A stretch of 64,000 nt of DNA from JBDRMV01 sp043825615. Its GTDB lineage: Bacteria > CG03. This document shows positions 16,302 through 25,429 of this stretch, one piece after another. Made by a program: the position numbers and the translations under genes. Where the stretch lies: assembly GCA_043825615.1 (NCBI GenBank), contig JBDRRS010000019.1, positions 1-64,000 of the forward strand. Reading direction: 5' to 3'. The notes under the pieces were generated by a model that saw only the letters and a list, made by a program, of their open reading frames with translations, made no database searches and was not told the DNA's origin. Position 1 is the stretch's first letter, and every line of letters starts with the position of its first letter.

Positions 16302-17000
16302 CTAATTTATTAATTTATATTTTTCAATTTTTTCACGGGCATGTTCTTTACGCCAGGCGTCTCTGGAATCAATCAGTAAACTCCACACCCTGACCGCATT
16401 CCTGTCGTCGCCGTGTATTTCGTAAATTCTGGCGAGGACACTCTTTACCAGATCCGGGCAGTCGGGAAAGGTTATCGCTTTCTCAAGGTAAAACACCGCG
16501 GCTTTCTCCCCTTTATTTTTGGTCATCGTAATCGCCGAAAGATAAAGACCTGCCTGGTAAAATTCCGGCCTGAAGCCGAGAGCGTCGGTAAGAACTTGAA
16601 TTGCCTCATCTTCTCTTTTCTGAACCCACGCGAGAGCCGACGCCGAAAAAGTGACGGCAAAGTCAAAATTCCGGTCGAGACGAGTGCACCTTAAAGCGTA
16701 ATGAACCAGATTTCTGTGTTCGGAAAACTCCGGAAATGCCCTTTCCCCCGGTTGGCTTTTTAACCCGGCAGACAACTCTTCGTCGGGAACTTCGCCGTAG
16801 TACTGGAGGAGCTGAATGAAAGCAATGTCCGCTGCAATCCGCCTGTGCCCGAACAAAATCGGCCAGAAGTCCTGGTAATGAGCAATCTCCGCAAAGGCAT
16901 TTGAAAAAAGAGACGTGTTTTTGAAACTAAATTGTTTACAGGTTTTAATCTGAAAAAAAATACTGAGCAGAAAAAATAAAAGCGCAGCAATCCTGACCAT
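16302..17000 (-). CDS. Membrane-anchored TPR-like protein
   Basis: ATG 17000 overlaps the ABC permease stop (TAATG) and yields an N-terminal hydrophobic anchor (MVRIAALLFFLLSIFFQI). The rest is helical with tetratricopeptide-like pairs (EDEAIQVLTDALGFRPEFYQAGLYLSAI, KAAVFYLEKAITFPDCPDLVKSVLARIYEIHGDDRNAVRVW). Extending the frame upstream would overlap the permease heavily with an Arg-rich, unconvincing sequence. Last gene of a long operon; it probably works with the ABC transporter or at the cell surface. Function unknown. Confidence 0.7.
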   Translation of the reverse strand: MVRIAALLFFLLSIFFQIKTCKQFSFKNTSLFSNAFAEIAHYQDFWPILFGHRRIAADIAFIQLLQYYGEVPDEELSAGLKSQPGERAFPEFSEHRNLVHYALRCTRLDRNFDFAVTFSASALAWVQKREDEAIQVLTDALGFRPEFYQAGLYLSAITMTKNKGEKAAVFYLEKAITFPDCPDLVKSVLARIYEIHGDDRNAVRVWSLLIDSRDAWRKEHAREKIEKYKLIN

Positions 17001-17761
17001 TAAAATTCTTTTTTCTCGAAAAGGACGGCCGCCAGACACATAACGGCGAGAGTGTAAAAGACAGCATAAAGCGAAGCCGGAGCGAGGCCGCCGGACGTTA
17101 AAAAGCGGCCGCTGACGTAATCCTGTAAATTCAAAACCGTGTAATTCGGTAAAACCCATCTGAAAACCTTCAGAACAACCGTCACGGCTGAGGGAAGTTT
17201 TTCAGCCAGAAACTCAATTTCCCCGAGGATATGGCCCGCTATCCATATTAAAAACGAAAAAACAAATGCGGATGCCTGACTTGTGCAGGCGAGCGAGACA
17301 AGAACCGCAACCGCCGTTATCATTGTGATTTTGAGAAATATAAAAAGATAGCAAAGAAAATAAAATCCGGAGAGCTCCGCTTTTTTAAGGACGAGCAGCA
17401 GCGTAAGCAGGGCTCCCATCGCGGCAATTTCAAGAGCGGCGGCAAGGACGATTCCTGCAAACCTTCCGAAAAGATATTCTATTCTTTTGACCGGCCTTGT
17501 GAGGGGAAGATAAATCGTTTTGTTAAGACATTCCAAAAGAGCGACCTTTATCGCAAAAAATAAAACGGTTATGAGCGAAAAAAACTGAATGGCGCCCAAA
17601 CCTATGTCCTGTATCGCTCTCGTCTCGACAATCTGTGAAAGACGCGAAAACACGAACGCCGAAACAAAAACAAAAATTATAAATAAAACCGAAAGTGAAA
17701 AAGAACGGCTCCGGGCATTTTCTTTCAGCGTATATCTGGCAACGTTAAAGACCGCTTTCAC
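17000..17761 (-). CDS. ABC-2 type transporter permease
   Basis: A 253-aa protein with about six hydrophobic segments, starting MKAVFNVARYTLKENARSRSFSLSVLFIIFV as in ABC-2 (NatB/YhaP-like) permeases and ending with a C-terminal membrane helix. The start overlaps the ATPase stop by 4 bp, so the two form one exporter. Substrate unknown. Confidence 0.85.
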   Translation of the reverse strand: MKAVFNVARYTLKENARSRSFSLSVLFIIFVFVSAFVFSRLSQIVETRAIQDIGLGAIQFFSLITVLFFAIKVALLECLNKTIYLPLTRPVKRIEYLFGRFAGIVLAAALEIAAMGALLTLLLVLKKAELSGFYFLCYLFIFLKITMITAVAVLVSLACTSQASAFVFSFLIWIAGHILGEIEFLAEKLPSAVTVVLKVFRWVLPNYTVLNLQDYVSGRFLTSGGLAPASLYAVFYTLAVMCLAAVLFEKKEF

Positions 17762-18477
17762 AGAACAGCCCCCAAAAATTCTTCTTCCAAATGACCCTGG
17801 ACGACTCCGACTTCACGCACGATTCTGCCGTTTTTTAAAATCCCCGCGCGGGTCGCGACTTTTTCCGTCTCGGCAAGGAAATGAGATGTCAGAAATATCG
17901 TCTTGCCGGAGGCGTTCAATTCTTTTATATAATTCCTCATCTCCGCTATGCCGACGGGGTCAAGGCCGGAATACGGCTCGTCCATTATCAGAATATCAGG
18001 GTCGTGCAAAAGGGACTGAGCAAGAAGAATCCTCTGCTGCATTCCCTTGGAATACTCTTTGATTTTTCTCTTTACAAAATCCGAAAGCCCAAGAAATTCC
18101 ATGAGTTCGCCGATTTTCCTTTGTCTTGCTTTCTTCCCCATTCCCGATAAAATCCCCATCAGGTCCAGAAGTTCCATGCCCGTGAGATCCGGAAAAAGGT
18201 ACGGGCTTTCGGAAACGTAACCGATTCTGCTTATCACCGAGGGCGCTGGTTTCTCTCCGAAGACAAAAATTCTGCCCGAATCGGGAAAGATGAGATTTAA
18301 AATCAGCTTGACCGTCGTTGTTTTGCCGGCGCCGTTCAAACCGAGCAGACAGTAAATCTCGCCTTTAAATATGTTCAGCGTAAGCCCCTGAACCCCGACG
18401 GTTACCTTTGTCTTAAAAAAATGATTCTTCCTGTATCTTTTCGTGACATCCGATATTTCTATCGCTTTTTCAGACAT
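17758..18477 (-). CDS. ABC transporter ATP-binding protein
   Basis: Walker A GLNGAGKTTT, signature YSKGMQQR, Walker B ILIMDEP and the switch His in TSHF are all intact. The Q-loop position reads YVSESP, as is common in the CcmA/NatA-type exporters that pair with ABC-2 permeases. It directly abuts rnc upstream and overlaps the permease downstream. Confidence 0.93.
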   Translation of the reverse strand: MSEKAIEISDVTKRYRKNHFFKTKVTVGVQGLTLNIFKGEIYCLLGLNGAGKTTTVKLILNLIFPDSGRIFVFGEKPAPSVISRIGYVSESPYLFPDLTGMELLDLMGILSGMGKKARQRKIGELMEFLGLSDFVKRKIKEYSKGMQQRILLAQSLLHDPDILIMDEPYSGLDPVGIAEMRNYIKELNASGKTIFLTSHFLAETEKVATRAGILKNGRIVREVGVVQGHLEEEFLGAVL

Positions 18478-19152
18478 TTATTCATCGTATGCGGCAATGG
18501 CGGCTTTCGCCGCTGCTTCTTCCGCAATTTTCTTGTTTGAGCCGGTTCCCGTTCCTGCATTTTTTTCGTTTATCCTTACGTTCACGATAAATTTTTTCTT
18601 GTGCGGAAGGCCTTCTTCCGAAACGACTTCATACCGCGGCAGAACCCCGAATTTTTTTTGAACAATCTGCTGGAGACGGCTTTTTGAATCCAGTTTGTCG
18701 GACGCCTGTCCTATTTGAAAATAATTTTCAATGAATTTCTCTACCTTTTTCCACCCGCCGTCCAGGAAAACGGCTCCGGTCAGCGCCTCAAAAGTATCGG
18801 CGAGAACGGATGTCTGCAGAGAAACATCGCCCTCGAACGAATCGCCGATTTTCAGGAAACTGTCCAGACGCAGTTCCTTCGCAATCCGCGCAAGACGTTT
18901 GGTGTTTACCAGATGAGAGCGCATTCTCGTGAGCATTCCTTCGGAAGCGCCGGCAAAAATATCGTACAGCCGGTGTGAAATATAAAGGTTTAAAACCGAA
19001 TCGCCGAGAAATTCAAGCCGCTCATTCGACTCGTCAATCTTACCTTTCTGAAACGCATACGTTTTGTGGGTGAAAGCCTTTTTGAACAACCCGACATTAT
19101 TTACCTTAAATGTAAGAATCCTCTCAAGATTGTGCAAATCCGACGTCCTCAT
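18478..19152 (-). CDS. rnc: Ribonuclease III
   Basis: RNase III cleaves double-stranded RNA in rRNA and mRNA processing. The nuclease signature NERLEFLGDSVLNLYIS and the second acidic cluster VLADTFEALTGAVFLDGG are present, followed by a C-terminal dsRNA-binding domain (SRLQQIVQKKFG...GSNKKIAEEAAAKAAIAAY). Length 224 aa is typical. The fabG-acpP-rnc order is common in bacteria. Confidence 0.96.
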   Translation of the reverse strand: MRTSDLHNLERILTFKVNNVGLFKKAFTHKTYAFQKGKIDESNERLEFLGDSVLNLYISHRLYDIFAGASEGMLTRMRSHLVNTKRLARIAKELRLDSFLKIGDSFEGDVSLQTSVLADTFEALTGAVFLDGGWKKVEKFIENYFQIGQASDKLDSKSRLQQIVQKKFGVLPRYEVVSEEGLPHKKKFIVNVRINEKNAGTGTGSNKKIAEEAAAKAAIAAYDE

Positions 19153-19236
19153 ACTGTTTTAGTTGTTTCTATGATAACCGGCCGGCGCCGGTTTATCCGC
19201 CAATGACACGCAAATATTCTGCGTTACACTCCCTTC

Positions 19237-19482
19237 TTACGAAGAAACTTTTGAATTTACATACTCAATCGCTTTACCGACGGTATCAAGTTTCTGCGCT
19301 TCCTCATCGGCAATTTCAAGACCGAATTCATCTTCAAGCGCCATCACGAGTTCTACCTGGTCCAGCGAATCGGCTCCCAAATCATTTACAAAATTCGCAT
19401 TGGGTAAAATTTTTGCAACATCCACTCTCAACCTCTCCGCAACAATTGCCTTGATTTTTTCTTCAACACTCAGTTCCGCCAT
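19237..19482 (-). CDS. acpP: Acyl carrier protein
   Basis: The 81-aa acidic protein carries the DSLDQVEL motif whose Ser39 receives the 4'-phosphopantetheine arm. It carries growing acyl chains in type II fatty-acid synthesis and lies next to fabG, as usual. The 84-bp gap to rnc contains an imperfect GC-rich hairpin (ACCGGCGCCGGCCGGT) without a T tract. Confidence 0.97.
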   Translation of the reverse strand: MAELSVEEKIKAIVAERLRVDVAKILPNANFVNDLGADSLDQVELVMALEDEFGLEIADEEAQKLDTVGKAIEYVNSKVSS

Positions 19483-19506
19483 CTTATCCTCCCTTTAACC
19501 CTTTTT

Positions 19507-20244
19507 TCACATCACCATCCCGCCGTCGACTCTGACGACCTGCCCTGTTATGTAAGCTGAATCCGACGAACACAAAAAACACACGAGATTCGAAACATCT
19601 TCCGGACAGCCAAGCCGCTTCAGCGGCACCGCCTCAAGCATTTTATTTTTCACCTCTTCCGTGAGTTTGTCGGTCATCGCCGTCCCGATAAATCCGGGGG
19701 CAACGGCATTGACCCTCACATTCCTTGATGCCAACTCCTTCGCGAGGGTTTTGGTCAAAGATATAATACCGCCCTTCGACGCAGCATAATTCGCCTGACC
19801 GGCATTCCCTATCTGCCCGATAATCGAGGCCACATTCACCATAACGCCGCCGGTCCTCATCATCGGCCGGACCGCCGCTTTTGAGCAATTAAACACACTT
19901 TTCAAATTGATGTCAAGAACTTTATCCCAGTCCTCTTCTCCCATACGCATAAGGAGAGCGTCCTTCGTAATGCCGGCATTATTCACCAATATATCAATAT
20001 GTCCGAATTTGTCAAGAATTTCCTTGAATTTTGCAAGAACCTCTTGGAAATCCGAAACATCAAACGCTTTATAATCACTATTAAAACCCGAAGCCCGCAA
20101 TTTGGACGATGCTTCTTTTGCTTTCTCTTCATTGATGTCAACAATAACCGCGGTCGCGCCGTTTTCCGCAAGTTTTCCGGCAATTGCAAAGCCGATTCCC
20201 TGCGCACCGCCGGTGACGACGGCGACCTTATCCGTAAATTCCAT
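19507..20244 (-). CDS. fabG: 3-oxoacyl-[ACP] reductase
   Basis: FabG reduces beta-ketoacyl-ACP with NADPH. The SDR features are complete: TGGAQGIG cofactor loop, NNAG, catalytic Ser in VASIIGQIGN and the YAASKGG Tyr/Lys pair. ATG 20244 follows GGAGG by 4 nt and gives the standard N-terminus MEFTDKVAVVTGG; the in-frame ATG at 20262 lies upstream of that ribosome site. Confidence 0.95.
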   Translation of the reverse strand: MEFTDKVAVVTGGAQGIGFAIAGKLAENGATAVIVDINEEKAKEASSKLRASGFNSDYKAFDVSDFQEVLAKFKEILDKFGHIDILVNNAGITKDALLMRMGEEDWDKVLDINLKSVFNCSKAAVRPMMRTGGVMVNVASIIGQIGNAGQANYAASKGGIISLTKTLAKELASRNVRVNAVAPGFIGTAMTDKLTEEVKNKMLEAVPLKRLGCPEDVSNLVCFLCSSDSAYITGQVVRVDGGMVM

Positions 20245-20331
20245 AGCTCCTCCTTTTAGCATTTATCCGGGCTCCTGGAAATACCCCTGCCCGCCGCCGC
20301 GCACAGGGCGGGGTCATTGGGTTTAACATTT

Positions 20332-21231
20332 TTAAGCGCTGTTTACAAGCGATAACGCATTTATTGTCTTCGCTTCGGGAACGATATTTTTAATCAGCGG
20401 CGACAAAATACTTTTTTCAGCGCATTCGATAAAAACCTCTACACCGTTTCCCCTCATAAATTGAACGCTGGAAACCCACTTTACAGGGGCGGCAATCTGA
20501 TTTTCAAGCGAATGCAGGATTTCTCCCGACGTTTTTTCGGCGACGCCTCTGAAATTTGAAACAACCGGGAATGCCGGGTCGCTGAAATAAAAGTTCGAGA
20601 GTTCTTTATTATACCTTTTCTGGACCGGCCTCATCAGCAAAGAATGGAACGGACCTTTCGCGCTTAACGGAATAACTCTTGCCTTTGCGGTGTTTTTTAA
20701 TGCTTCTATGGCTTCCGCCGTTCCTGCAACAACCGTCTGTTTTTCGGAATCGAAATTGACCGCCTCTATGAATTTGCCGCCGAGGGAAATCAGACCGCAC
20801 ATACTTACAACTTCTTCCTTTTCAAGACCGATAACCGCCGCCATCGAACCGGCAGGAGAGAACTTTTCCATCATCCGGGCGCGAATCACGAGGAGTTTCA
20901 AAGCAGAGCCCAGGTCCAGACAGCCGGCGGCGTAAACGGCGCAATACTCGCCCAAACCGTGCCCCGCCGCAAAAAGCGGCTCTTTCCCGAGCGCATCTTT
21001 TATGATGGAATAAATCATTATGTTTGCGAGAAAAACTGAAAGATGCGTGTTTGACATTCTTGAAAGTTCTTTTTCCGGACCGTTAAACATAACATTTTTC
21101 CTTGACTCCCCGAGAATTTTGCATGCGGAATCCAGAACATCCCGGGCCTGCGGAAATTTTTCGTAAATTCCCCTGCCCATGCCGACCCGCTGAACGCCCT
21201 GTCCCGGAAAAACAAAAGCGAAATTATTCAT
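20332..21231 (-). CDS. fabD: Malonyl-CoA:ACP transacylase with altered active site
   Basis: FabD loads malonate onto ACP. The fold markers are present: FPGQG at the N-terminus, IRARMM with the malonate-binding Arg, and GPFHSLLM with the catalytic His (196). The nucleophile elbow, normally GHSLGE, reads GHGLGE (Gly92 in place of Ser), confirmed in the DNA (GGG CAC GGT TTG GGC). GQGSQ is GQGVQ. Neighbours plsX, fabG and acpP leave no doubt about family; whether it is an active transacylase is doubtful. No second fabD is in this window. Confidence 0.85.
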   Translation of the reverse strand: MNNFAFVFPGQGVQRVGMGRGIYEKFPQARDVLDSACKILGESRKNVMFNGPEKELSRMSNTHLSVFLANIMIYSIIKDALGKEPLFAAGHGLGEYCAVYAAGCLDLGSALKLLVIRARMMEKFSPAGSMAAVIGLEKEEVVSMCGLISLGGKFIEAVNFDSEKQTVVAGTAEAIEALKNTAKARVIPLSAKGPFHSLLMRPVQKRYNKELSNFYFSDPAFPVVSNFRGVAEKTSGEILHSLENQIAAPVKWVSSVQFMRGNGVEVFIECAEKSILSPLIKNIVPEAKTINALSLVNSA

Positions 21232-21240
21232 ATAAATGAA

Positions 21241-21271
21241 AGGGGACAGGGCTTTTCAAGACCTGTCCCCT
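21241..21271. repeat. GGGGACAGG palindrome between plsX and fabD
   Basis: AGGGGACAGG and CCTGTCCCCT form a perfect 10-bp inverted repeat around an 11-nt loop; a further CTGTCCCC follows at 21280. It belongs to the GGGGAC-type repeats scattered in the window. There is no T tract, so a terminator role is unlikely. Confidence 0.7.
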
Positions 21272-21289
21272 ACTATCAACTGTCCCCAA

Positions 21290-22285
21290 CTATACCCCGC
21301 CGTTAAGAATCGAATACTTTTTTATTTCACGGGCAATTGTCTCGTTGAATTGCGCGTCAATTTCCGCATCAGCCGATATTACGGCATTCATTATGGCTTT
21401 CTCGTTGGCAATGCCGTGGGTCACCATGACATTCCCGTTTAAGCCGACAAGAAATGTCGCGCCGTATTCGCTGTAATCGAATTTCTTAAAAAGTTTTTTG
21501 GCAAACCCGGCGCTGAGCCGGCCTATAAAAGAGTCCTTTGAACCGGAACTAAAACTTTTCTTGACCACTTCACCGAAGCCCTCCGCAAATTTTAGAAGGA
21601 TGTTTCCGACAAAACCGTCGCAGACAACGCAATCGCACTTTCCCGAAAGGACATCCCCGCCTTCGATGTTGCCCACAAAATTCAGGTCCGACTTCTGCAA
21701 AACACTGTTTGCCGCAACAACAGCATCCGTCCCCTTGCTGTCTTCCGTGCCGTTTGAAAGAAGCCCCACCCGCGGTTTGTTTATTTTAAGAATTACCGAG
21801 GCGCAGATACTCCCCATAAGCGCAAACTGGCAGAGCTGCTTCCAGTCGCAATTCGTGTTGGCTCCTGCGTCCAGAAGGACAAACGGTTCTTTTATCCCCC
21901 GCGCCATAACCGCTATCGCGGGACGGAGAATGCCCGGGATTCTCTCAAGCACAATAACCGCCGCAGCCATAAGCGCGCCCGAATTGCCGGCGCTGATAAA
22001 AATGGAGGCTGGGTTTTCTTTCAAAAACTTCATTCCGACCATTATGCTTGAATCAGGATATTTTTTGCACGCCCGGGCGGGCTTATCATCCATCTTTATA
22101 ACCTGCGAAGCGTGAACGATGTGAAGCCGCGGGTGTTTGAAGCCCCTTAAAATTTTTCTTATTACCGCGGCGGCCCCCACGAGGTAAATTTCGGAAGAGA
22201 CATTATCCAGGGCGCTGACGGCGCCGGCAACCTGGGCATGAGGGGCATTATCGCCGCCCATCACATCGAGAACAATGTTGCCCAT
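21290..22285 (-). CDS. plsX: Phosphate acyltransferase PlsX
   Basis: PlsX converts acyl-ACP to acyl-phosphate for membrane phospholipid synthesis. The start MGNIVLDVMGGDNAP, then SAGNSGALMAAA, LLSNGTEDSKGTD and GYFV-like CDGFVGNILLKFAEG segments are diagnostic. Length 331 aa is standard. It overlaps rpmF by one base and precedes fabD, the classical rpmF-plsX-fab cluster; fabH and fabF are not in this window. Confidence 0.96.
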   Translation of the reverse strand: MGNIVLDVMGGDNAPHAQVAGAVSALDNVSSEIYLVGAAAVIRKILRGFKHPRLHIVHASQVIKMDDKPARACKKYPDSSIMVGMKFLKENPASIFISAGNSGALMAAAVIVLERIPGILRPAIAVMARGIKEPFVLLDAGANTNCDWKQLCQFALMGSICASVILKINKPRVGLLSNGTEDSKGTDAVVAANSVLQKSDLNFVGNIEGGDVLSGKCDCVVCDGFVGNILLKFAEGFGEVVKKSFSSGSKDSFIGRLSAGFAKKLFKKFDYSEYGATFLVGLNGNVMVTHGIANEKAIMNAVISADAEIDAQFNETIAREIKKYSILNGGV

Positions 22286-22494
22286 TACTTTTTGCGTTTT
22301 GTCTCTTTGATTTCGCTTCTCGTCTGGATAACTTTTTTATCCTTGTAAAACCCGCAGGCCGGGCAGACGGTGTGCGGAGAAATCAATCTTCTGCACTGCG
22401 GGCACGGGACGAGGGGAACGTCAATGCTCCTCATCCACGAAGCCCTTCTCCTTCTCTGTTTCGCTTTCGATGTTTTCCTTTTTGGATTTGCCAT
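22285..22494 (-). CDS. rpmF: Ribosomal protein bL32
   Basis: A 69-aa very basic protein beginning MANPKRKTSKAKQRRRRASW with a zinc ribbon CPQC...CPAC, the form of L32 that keeps its metal ligands. It is located immediately before plsX, its usual neighbour. Confidence 0.97.
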   Translation of the reverse strand: MANPKRKTSKAKQRRRRASWMRSIDVPLVPCPQCRRLISPHTVCPACGFYKDKKVIQTRSEIKETKRKK

Positions 22495-22505
22495 TTTTTC
22501 TCCTG

Positions 22506-23738
22506 TTAAATAATTTTATCAACCATTCGGCTTATCATCAGTTCCTCGTCGGTCGGTATAACAATCACCTTTACGTCCGAGTTGTCTGCGCTTATAACTC
22601 CGCAGGCGCCGTTTTTTATTTCTTCGTTCTTTTTCAAATCGATTATTATCCCAAGATTTTCCAGATTTTTCAAGACCTCTTTGCGGACGGCGGGTGAATT
22701 TTCGCCCGCGCCCGCCGTAAAAACAACCGCATCCGCGCCGTTCAGTACGGCAATATAACTGCCTATGTATTTTTTTATCCTGTAACAGAACATCCCGAAT
22801 GCGAGAATTGCCCTCTCATTGCCCGCCTTGATACTTTTCAGTATTTCCCGCATGTCATTTGAAATGCCGCTTACGCCGGCAAGACCGCTCTGCCTGTTCA
22901 GAACCGCGCCCATCCTGCGAATATCCAGTTCTTCCTCCATCATAATGTGCAGAACCGCGGCAGGGTCAATATCTCCGCAGCGCGTTCCCATCATCACTCC
23001 TTCAAGCGGCGTAAAACCCATTGATGTATCAACGCATTTTCCTCCTTTTGTTGCCGAAAGTGAGGCGCCGTTTCCAAGATGGCCTGTAATAATTCTGGAT
23101 TTTTCCCTGGGAATTTTCAGCATTTCAATTGCCCGTTCCATCACATAGTGGTGGGAAGTCCCGTGGAAACCGTATTTTCTGATCAGATGTTTCACATAAT
23201 ATCTGTACGGAATCGCATACATAAAGGCAAAATCGGGTATTGTCTGGTGAAAAGCGGTGTCAAAAACGCCGACGTTCGGAACACCCGGCAAAATTTCCTC
23301 AATTGCTTCTATTCCCTGATAGTTATACGGATTATGCAGAGGCGCCAGTTCAAAAGTAACGTCCGTAAGATATTTTTTAACCTCTCCGCTAATCACGGCG
23401 GGCGCCGAATATTTCCCGCCGTGGACAATTCTGTGACCGACCGCTTTTATCTGTGACTTGCCGGTTATAATCTTATTTTCCGGAGATAAAATGAAATTTA
23501 ATATCCCTTCAACGGCAACCCTGTGATTTTTAATTTCCGCGACCTTTTTGATTGACCTTCCGTTAATACAGTGCCTGTGTTTGATTATCGCCCCGGGGGC
23601 GCCGACTTTTTCAACAACACCCTCCGCAAGACAGGTCTCGTTCTTTGAAACAAAAACCTTGTATTTAACCGAGGATGACCCGCAGTTTAAAACGATATTA
23701 ACCTTGTCATTATCCTGTTTGGAAAATTTCTTTTTCAC
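22506..23738 (-). CDS. ackA: Acetate kinase
   Basis: AckA interconverts acetyl phosphate/ADP and acetate/ATP. It has LNCGSSSVKYKVF, GHRIVHGG, NVGVFDTAFHQTIP, YGFHGTSHHYV, GHLGNGASLSA and FTAGAGENSP, all family signatures. Length 410 aa is slightly long because of a ~14-residue N-terminal extension. A phosphotransacetylase gene is not seen nearby. The gene overlaps ndk by 4 bp. Confidence 0.96.
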   Translation of the reverse strand: MKKKFSKQDNDKVNIVLNCGSSSVKYKVFVSKNETCLAEGVVEKVGAPGAIIKHRHCINGRSIKKVAEIKNHRVAVEGILNFILSPENKIITGKSQIKAVGHRIVHGGKYSAPAVISGEVKKYLTDVTFELAPLHNPYNYQGIEAIEEILPGVPNVGVFDTAFHQTIPDFAFMYAIPYRYYVKHLIRKYGFHGTSHHYVMERAIEMLKIPREKSRIITGHLGNGASLSATKGGKCVDTSMGFTPLEGVMMGTRCGDIDPAAVLHIMMEEELDIRRMGAVLNRQSGLAGVSGISNDMREILKSIKAGNERAILAFGMFCYRIKKYIGSYIAVLNGADAVVFTAGAGENSPAVRKEVLKNLENLGIIIDLKKNEEIKNGACGVISADNSDVKVIVIPTDEELMISRMVDKII

Positions 23739-24187
23739 GACATTTTTACAACAGGATAATTCTTATACTTCCACCCGTTAATCCCGCTTTCCTTAAAGAA
23801 AAACAAAATCTCTCTTTTTGCCGATTCGGGGGAATCGCTCGCGTGAACGGCGTTATGGCGTCCGTCTCTCGCGAATCTGCGCCGGATTGTTCCCTTCTCC
23901 GCCCGGGACGGATTCGTCGCCCCGACAAGTTCTCTGAGTTTTTTTATTGCGCTGTTTCTGCGCAGAACCATTACGATAACGGGATTCGATGACATAAAAT
24001 CCACGAGAGGCCTGTAAAAATCCTTCCTGCGATGCTCTGCGTAAAACCGCGAGGCTTTTGCTCTGTCCATCCTGAGCATTTTCATCCCGATAATTTTGAA
24101 CCCGCCTTGAAGGATTTGCTCTATTATAAGCCCCGTTTGATTTTCGCACAGAGCGTCCGGCTTAATTATAAAAAGCGTCTCTTCCAT
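23735..24187 (-). CDS. ndk: Nucleoside-diphosphate kinase
   Basis: Ndk balances NTP pools through a phosphohistidine. The catalytic segment RHNAVHASDSPESAKREI contains the His; TLFIIKPDAL at the start and the GATNPSRAEKGTIRRRFA loop are typical. Length 150 aa fits. The ribosome site and start codon lie inside one copy of a duplicated ~23-bp segment that flanks a palindromic element. Confidence 0.96.
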   Translation of the reverse strand: MEETLFIIKPDALCENQTGLIIEQILQGGFKIIGMKMLRMDRAKASRFYAEHRRKDFYRPLVDFMSSNPVIVMVLRRNSAIKKLRELVGATNPSRAEKGTIRRRFARDGRHNAVHASDSPESAKREILFFFKESGINGWKYKNYPVVKMS

Positions 24188-24232
24188 CTCTTTTTCCTTA
24201 TCAGGGGCTCTTACTTCTTCACTCTGCAGGAG

Positions 24233-24339
24233 GCACGGCGTTGCCTGACAAGCCCGTCAGTCCGAGGGTCTCTGCTTTCTCCCCGCAGGACTGCGGAGCG
24301 AGCCGCCCTCGTGAGTGTGCTTGAAAGGCAATGCCGTGT
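24233..24339. repeat. Palindromic MITE-like element, family B copy 1
   Basis: 107 bp with terminal inverted repeats CACGGCGTTGCCT and AGGCAATGCCGTG and an interior nearly identical to the copy at 38198-38305. It is flanked by related 23-bp segments at 24185-24207 and 24343-24365 (16 of the first 18 bases identical), one holding the ndk start and the other the icd stop. No gene inside. Confidence 0.85.
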
Positions 24340-24355
24340 CAACATATCTTATTCC

Positions 24356-25429
24356 TTATCGGGACAGCGCCAAATTGCCGCCGGAAATAAATCCGGCAAG
24401 CGTTGCCGCCACTTCACTCGTCCCCGACTTACCGCCCAAATCGTAAGTGAGGGTCTGACCTTCTTTTATAAGTTTTCTCACCGCCTGCTCTATTTTCACC
24501 GCCGCTTCTTTTTCTCCGATGTGTTCAAGCATCAAGCCCGCCGAGAGAATCATTGAGACGGGGTTTATTTCGTTTTTCCCCGCGTGTTTCGGAGCGGAGC
24601 CGTGCGTGGGTTCGAAGACGGCAATCTCCGAGCCTATATTCGCCCCCGGCGCAAGACCCAGTCCGCCGATAAGGCCGGCGCACAGGTCGGAAAGAATGTC
24701 CCCGTAAAGATTCGGCGCAACGATAACATCGTAAAGCAGCGGCTTTTTAACCAGCTGCATCGCCATATTGTCAACAATCCTGTCCTCCGAGGCAATCCGC
24801 GGATATTCTCCCGAAACCTTTCTGAACGCCTCAAGAAAAATCCCGTCGCTGAATTTCATTATGTTCGCCTTGTGAACGCCGGTAACTTTCTTTCTGTTAT
24901 GCTTTACCGCATACTCGAAAGCAAACCTGCAGATTCTCTCGCTCGCTTTTTTTGAAATCGGCTTAATCGATATTCCGCAGTCGCCGGGAAACTTCACTCC
25001 TGCGAGGGAGCCGAGTTTTTTAACTTCTGCGGAGTTCTTTTCAAATTCAATTCCCGCGTAAACGTCCTCGGTATTTTCCCTGACGACAATCAAATCCACG
25101 TCCGGGAAAGGAACGCCGCGCGCGCCGTAACTCCTGCACGGCCTCAAACACGCGTATAAATCCAGTTCCTGTCTTAAGTAAACATTTACGCTTCTGAAAC
25201 CCGTCCCGACGGGCGTCGTAATCGGGCCTTTCAAAGCGACTTTATTCTTCCGGATACTTTCCACCGTTTCGCCGGGAATGGGCGTACCGTATTTTTCCAT
25301 AACCCCAGCTCCGGCGGGCATCACCTCCCAGTCAATGTCAACGCCTGTCGAGGCGACCACGGTTTTCGCCGCTTCGGTAATTTCAGGGCCGATCCCGTCG
25401 CCGGGTATGAGGGTAATCCTGTGTTTCAC
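24356..25429 (-). CDS. NAD-type isocitrate/isopropylmalate dehydrogenase family enzyme
   Basis: Beta-hydroxyacid oxidative decarboxylase with IPGDGIGPEI at the N-terminus, the substrate loop TGFRSVNVYLRQELDLYACLRP, VRENTEDVYAGIE, the GVHKANIMKFSDG Lys segment, DNMAMQLV and YGDILSDLCAGLIGGLGLAPGAN. The SVNVxLR loop and VRENTEDVY favour an NAD-dependent isocitrate (or homoisocitrate) dehydrogenase over LeuB. It overlaps the small hydro-lyase subunit gene by 4 bp, so the trio likely converts citrate-type acids to 2-oxoglutarate-type products. Substrate is inferred. Confidence 0.85.
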   Translation of the reverse strand: MKHRITLIPGDGIGPEITEAAKTVVASTGVDIDWEVMPAGAGVMEKYGTPIPGETVESIRKNKVALKGPITTPVGTGFRSVNVYLRQELDLYACLRPCRSYGARGVPFPDVDLIVVRENTEDVYAGIEFEKNSAEVKKLGSLAGVKFPGDCGISIKPISKKASERICRFAFEYAVKHNRKKVTGVHKANIMKFSDGIFLEAFRKVSGEYPRIASEDRIVDNMAMQLVKKPLLYDVIVAPNLYGDILSDLCAGLIGGLGLAPGANIGSEIAVFEPTHGSAPKHAGKNEINPVSMILSAGLMLEHIGEKEAAVKIEQAVRKLIKEGQTLTYDLGGKSGTSEVAATLAGFISGGNLALSR

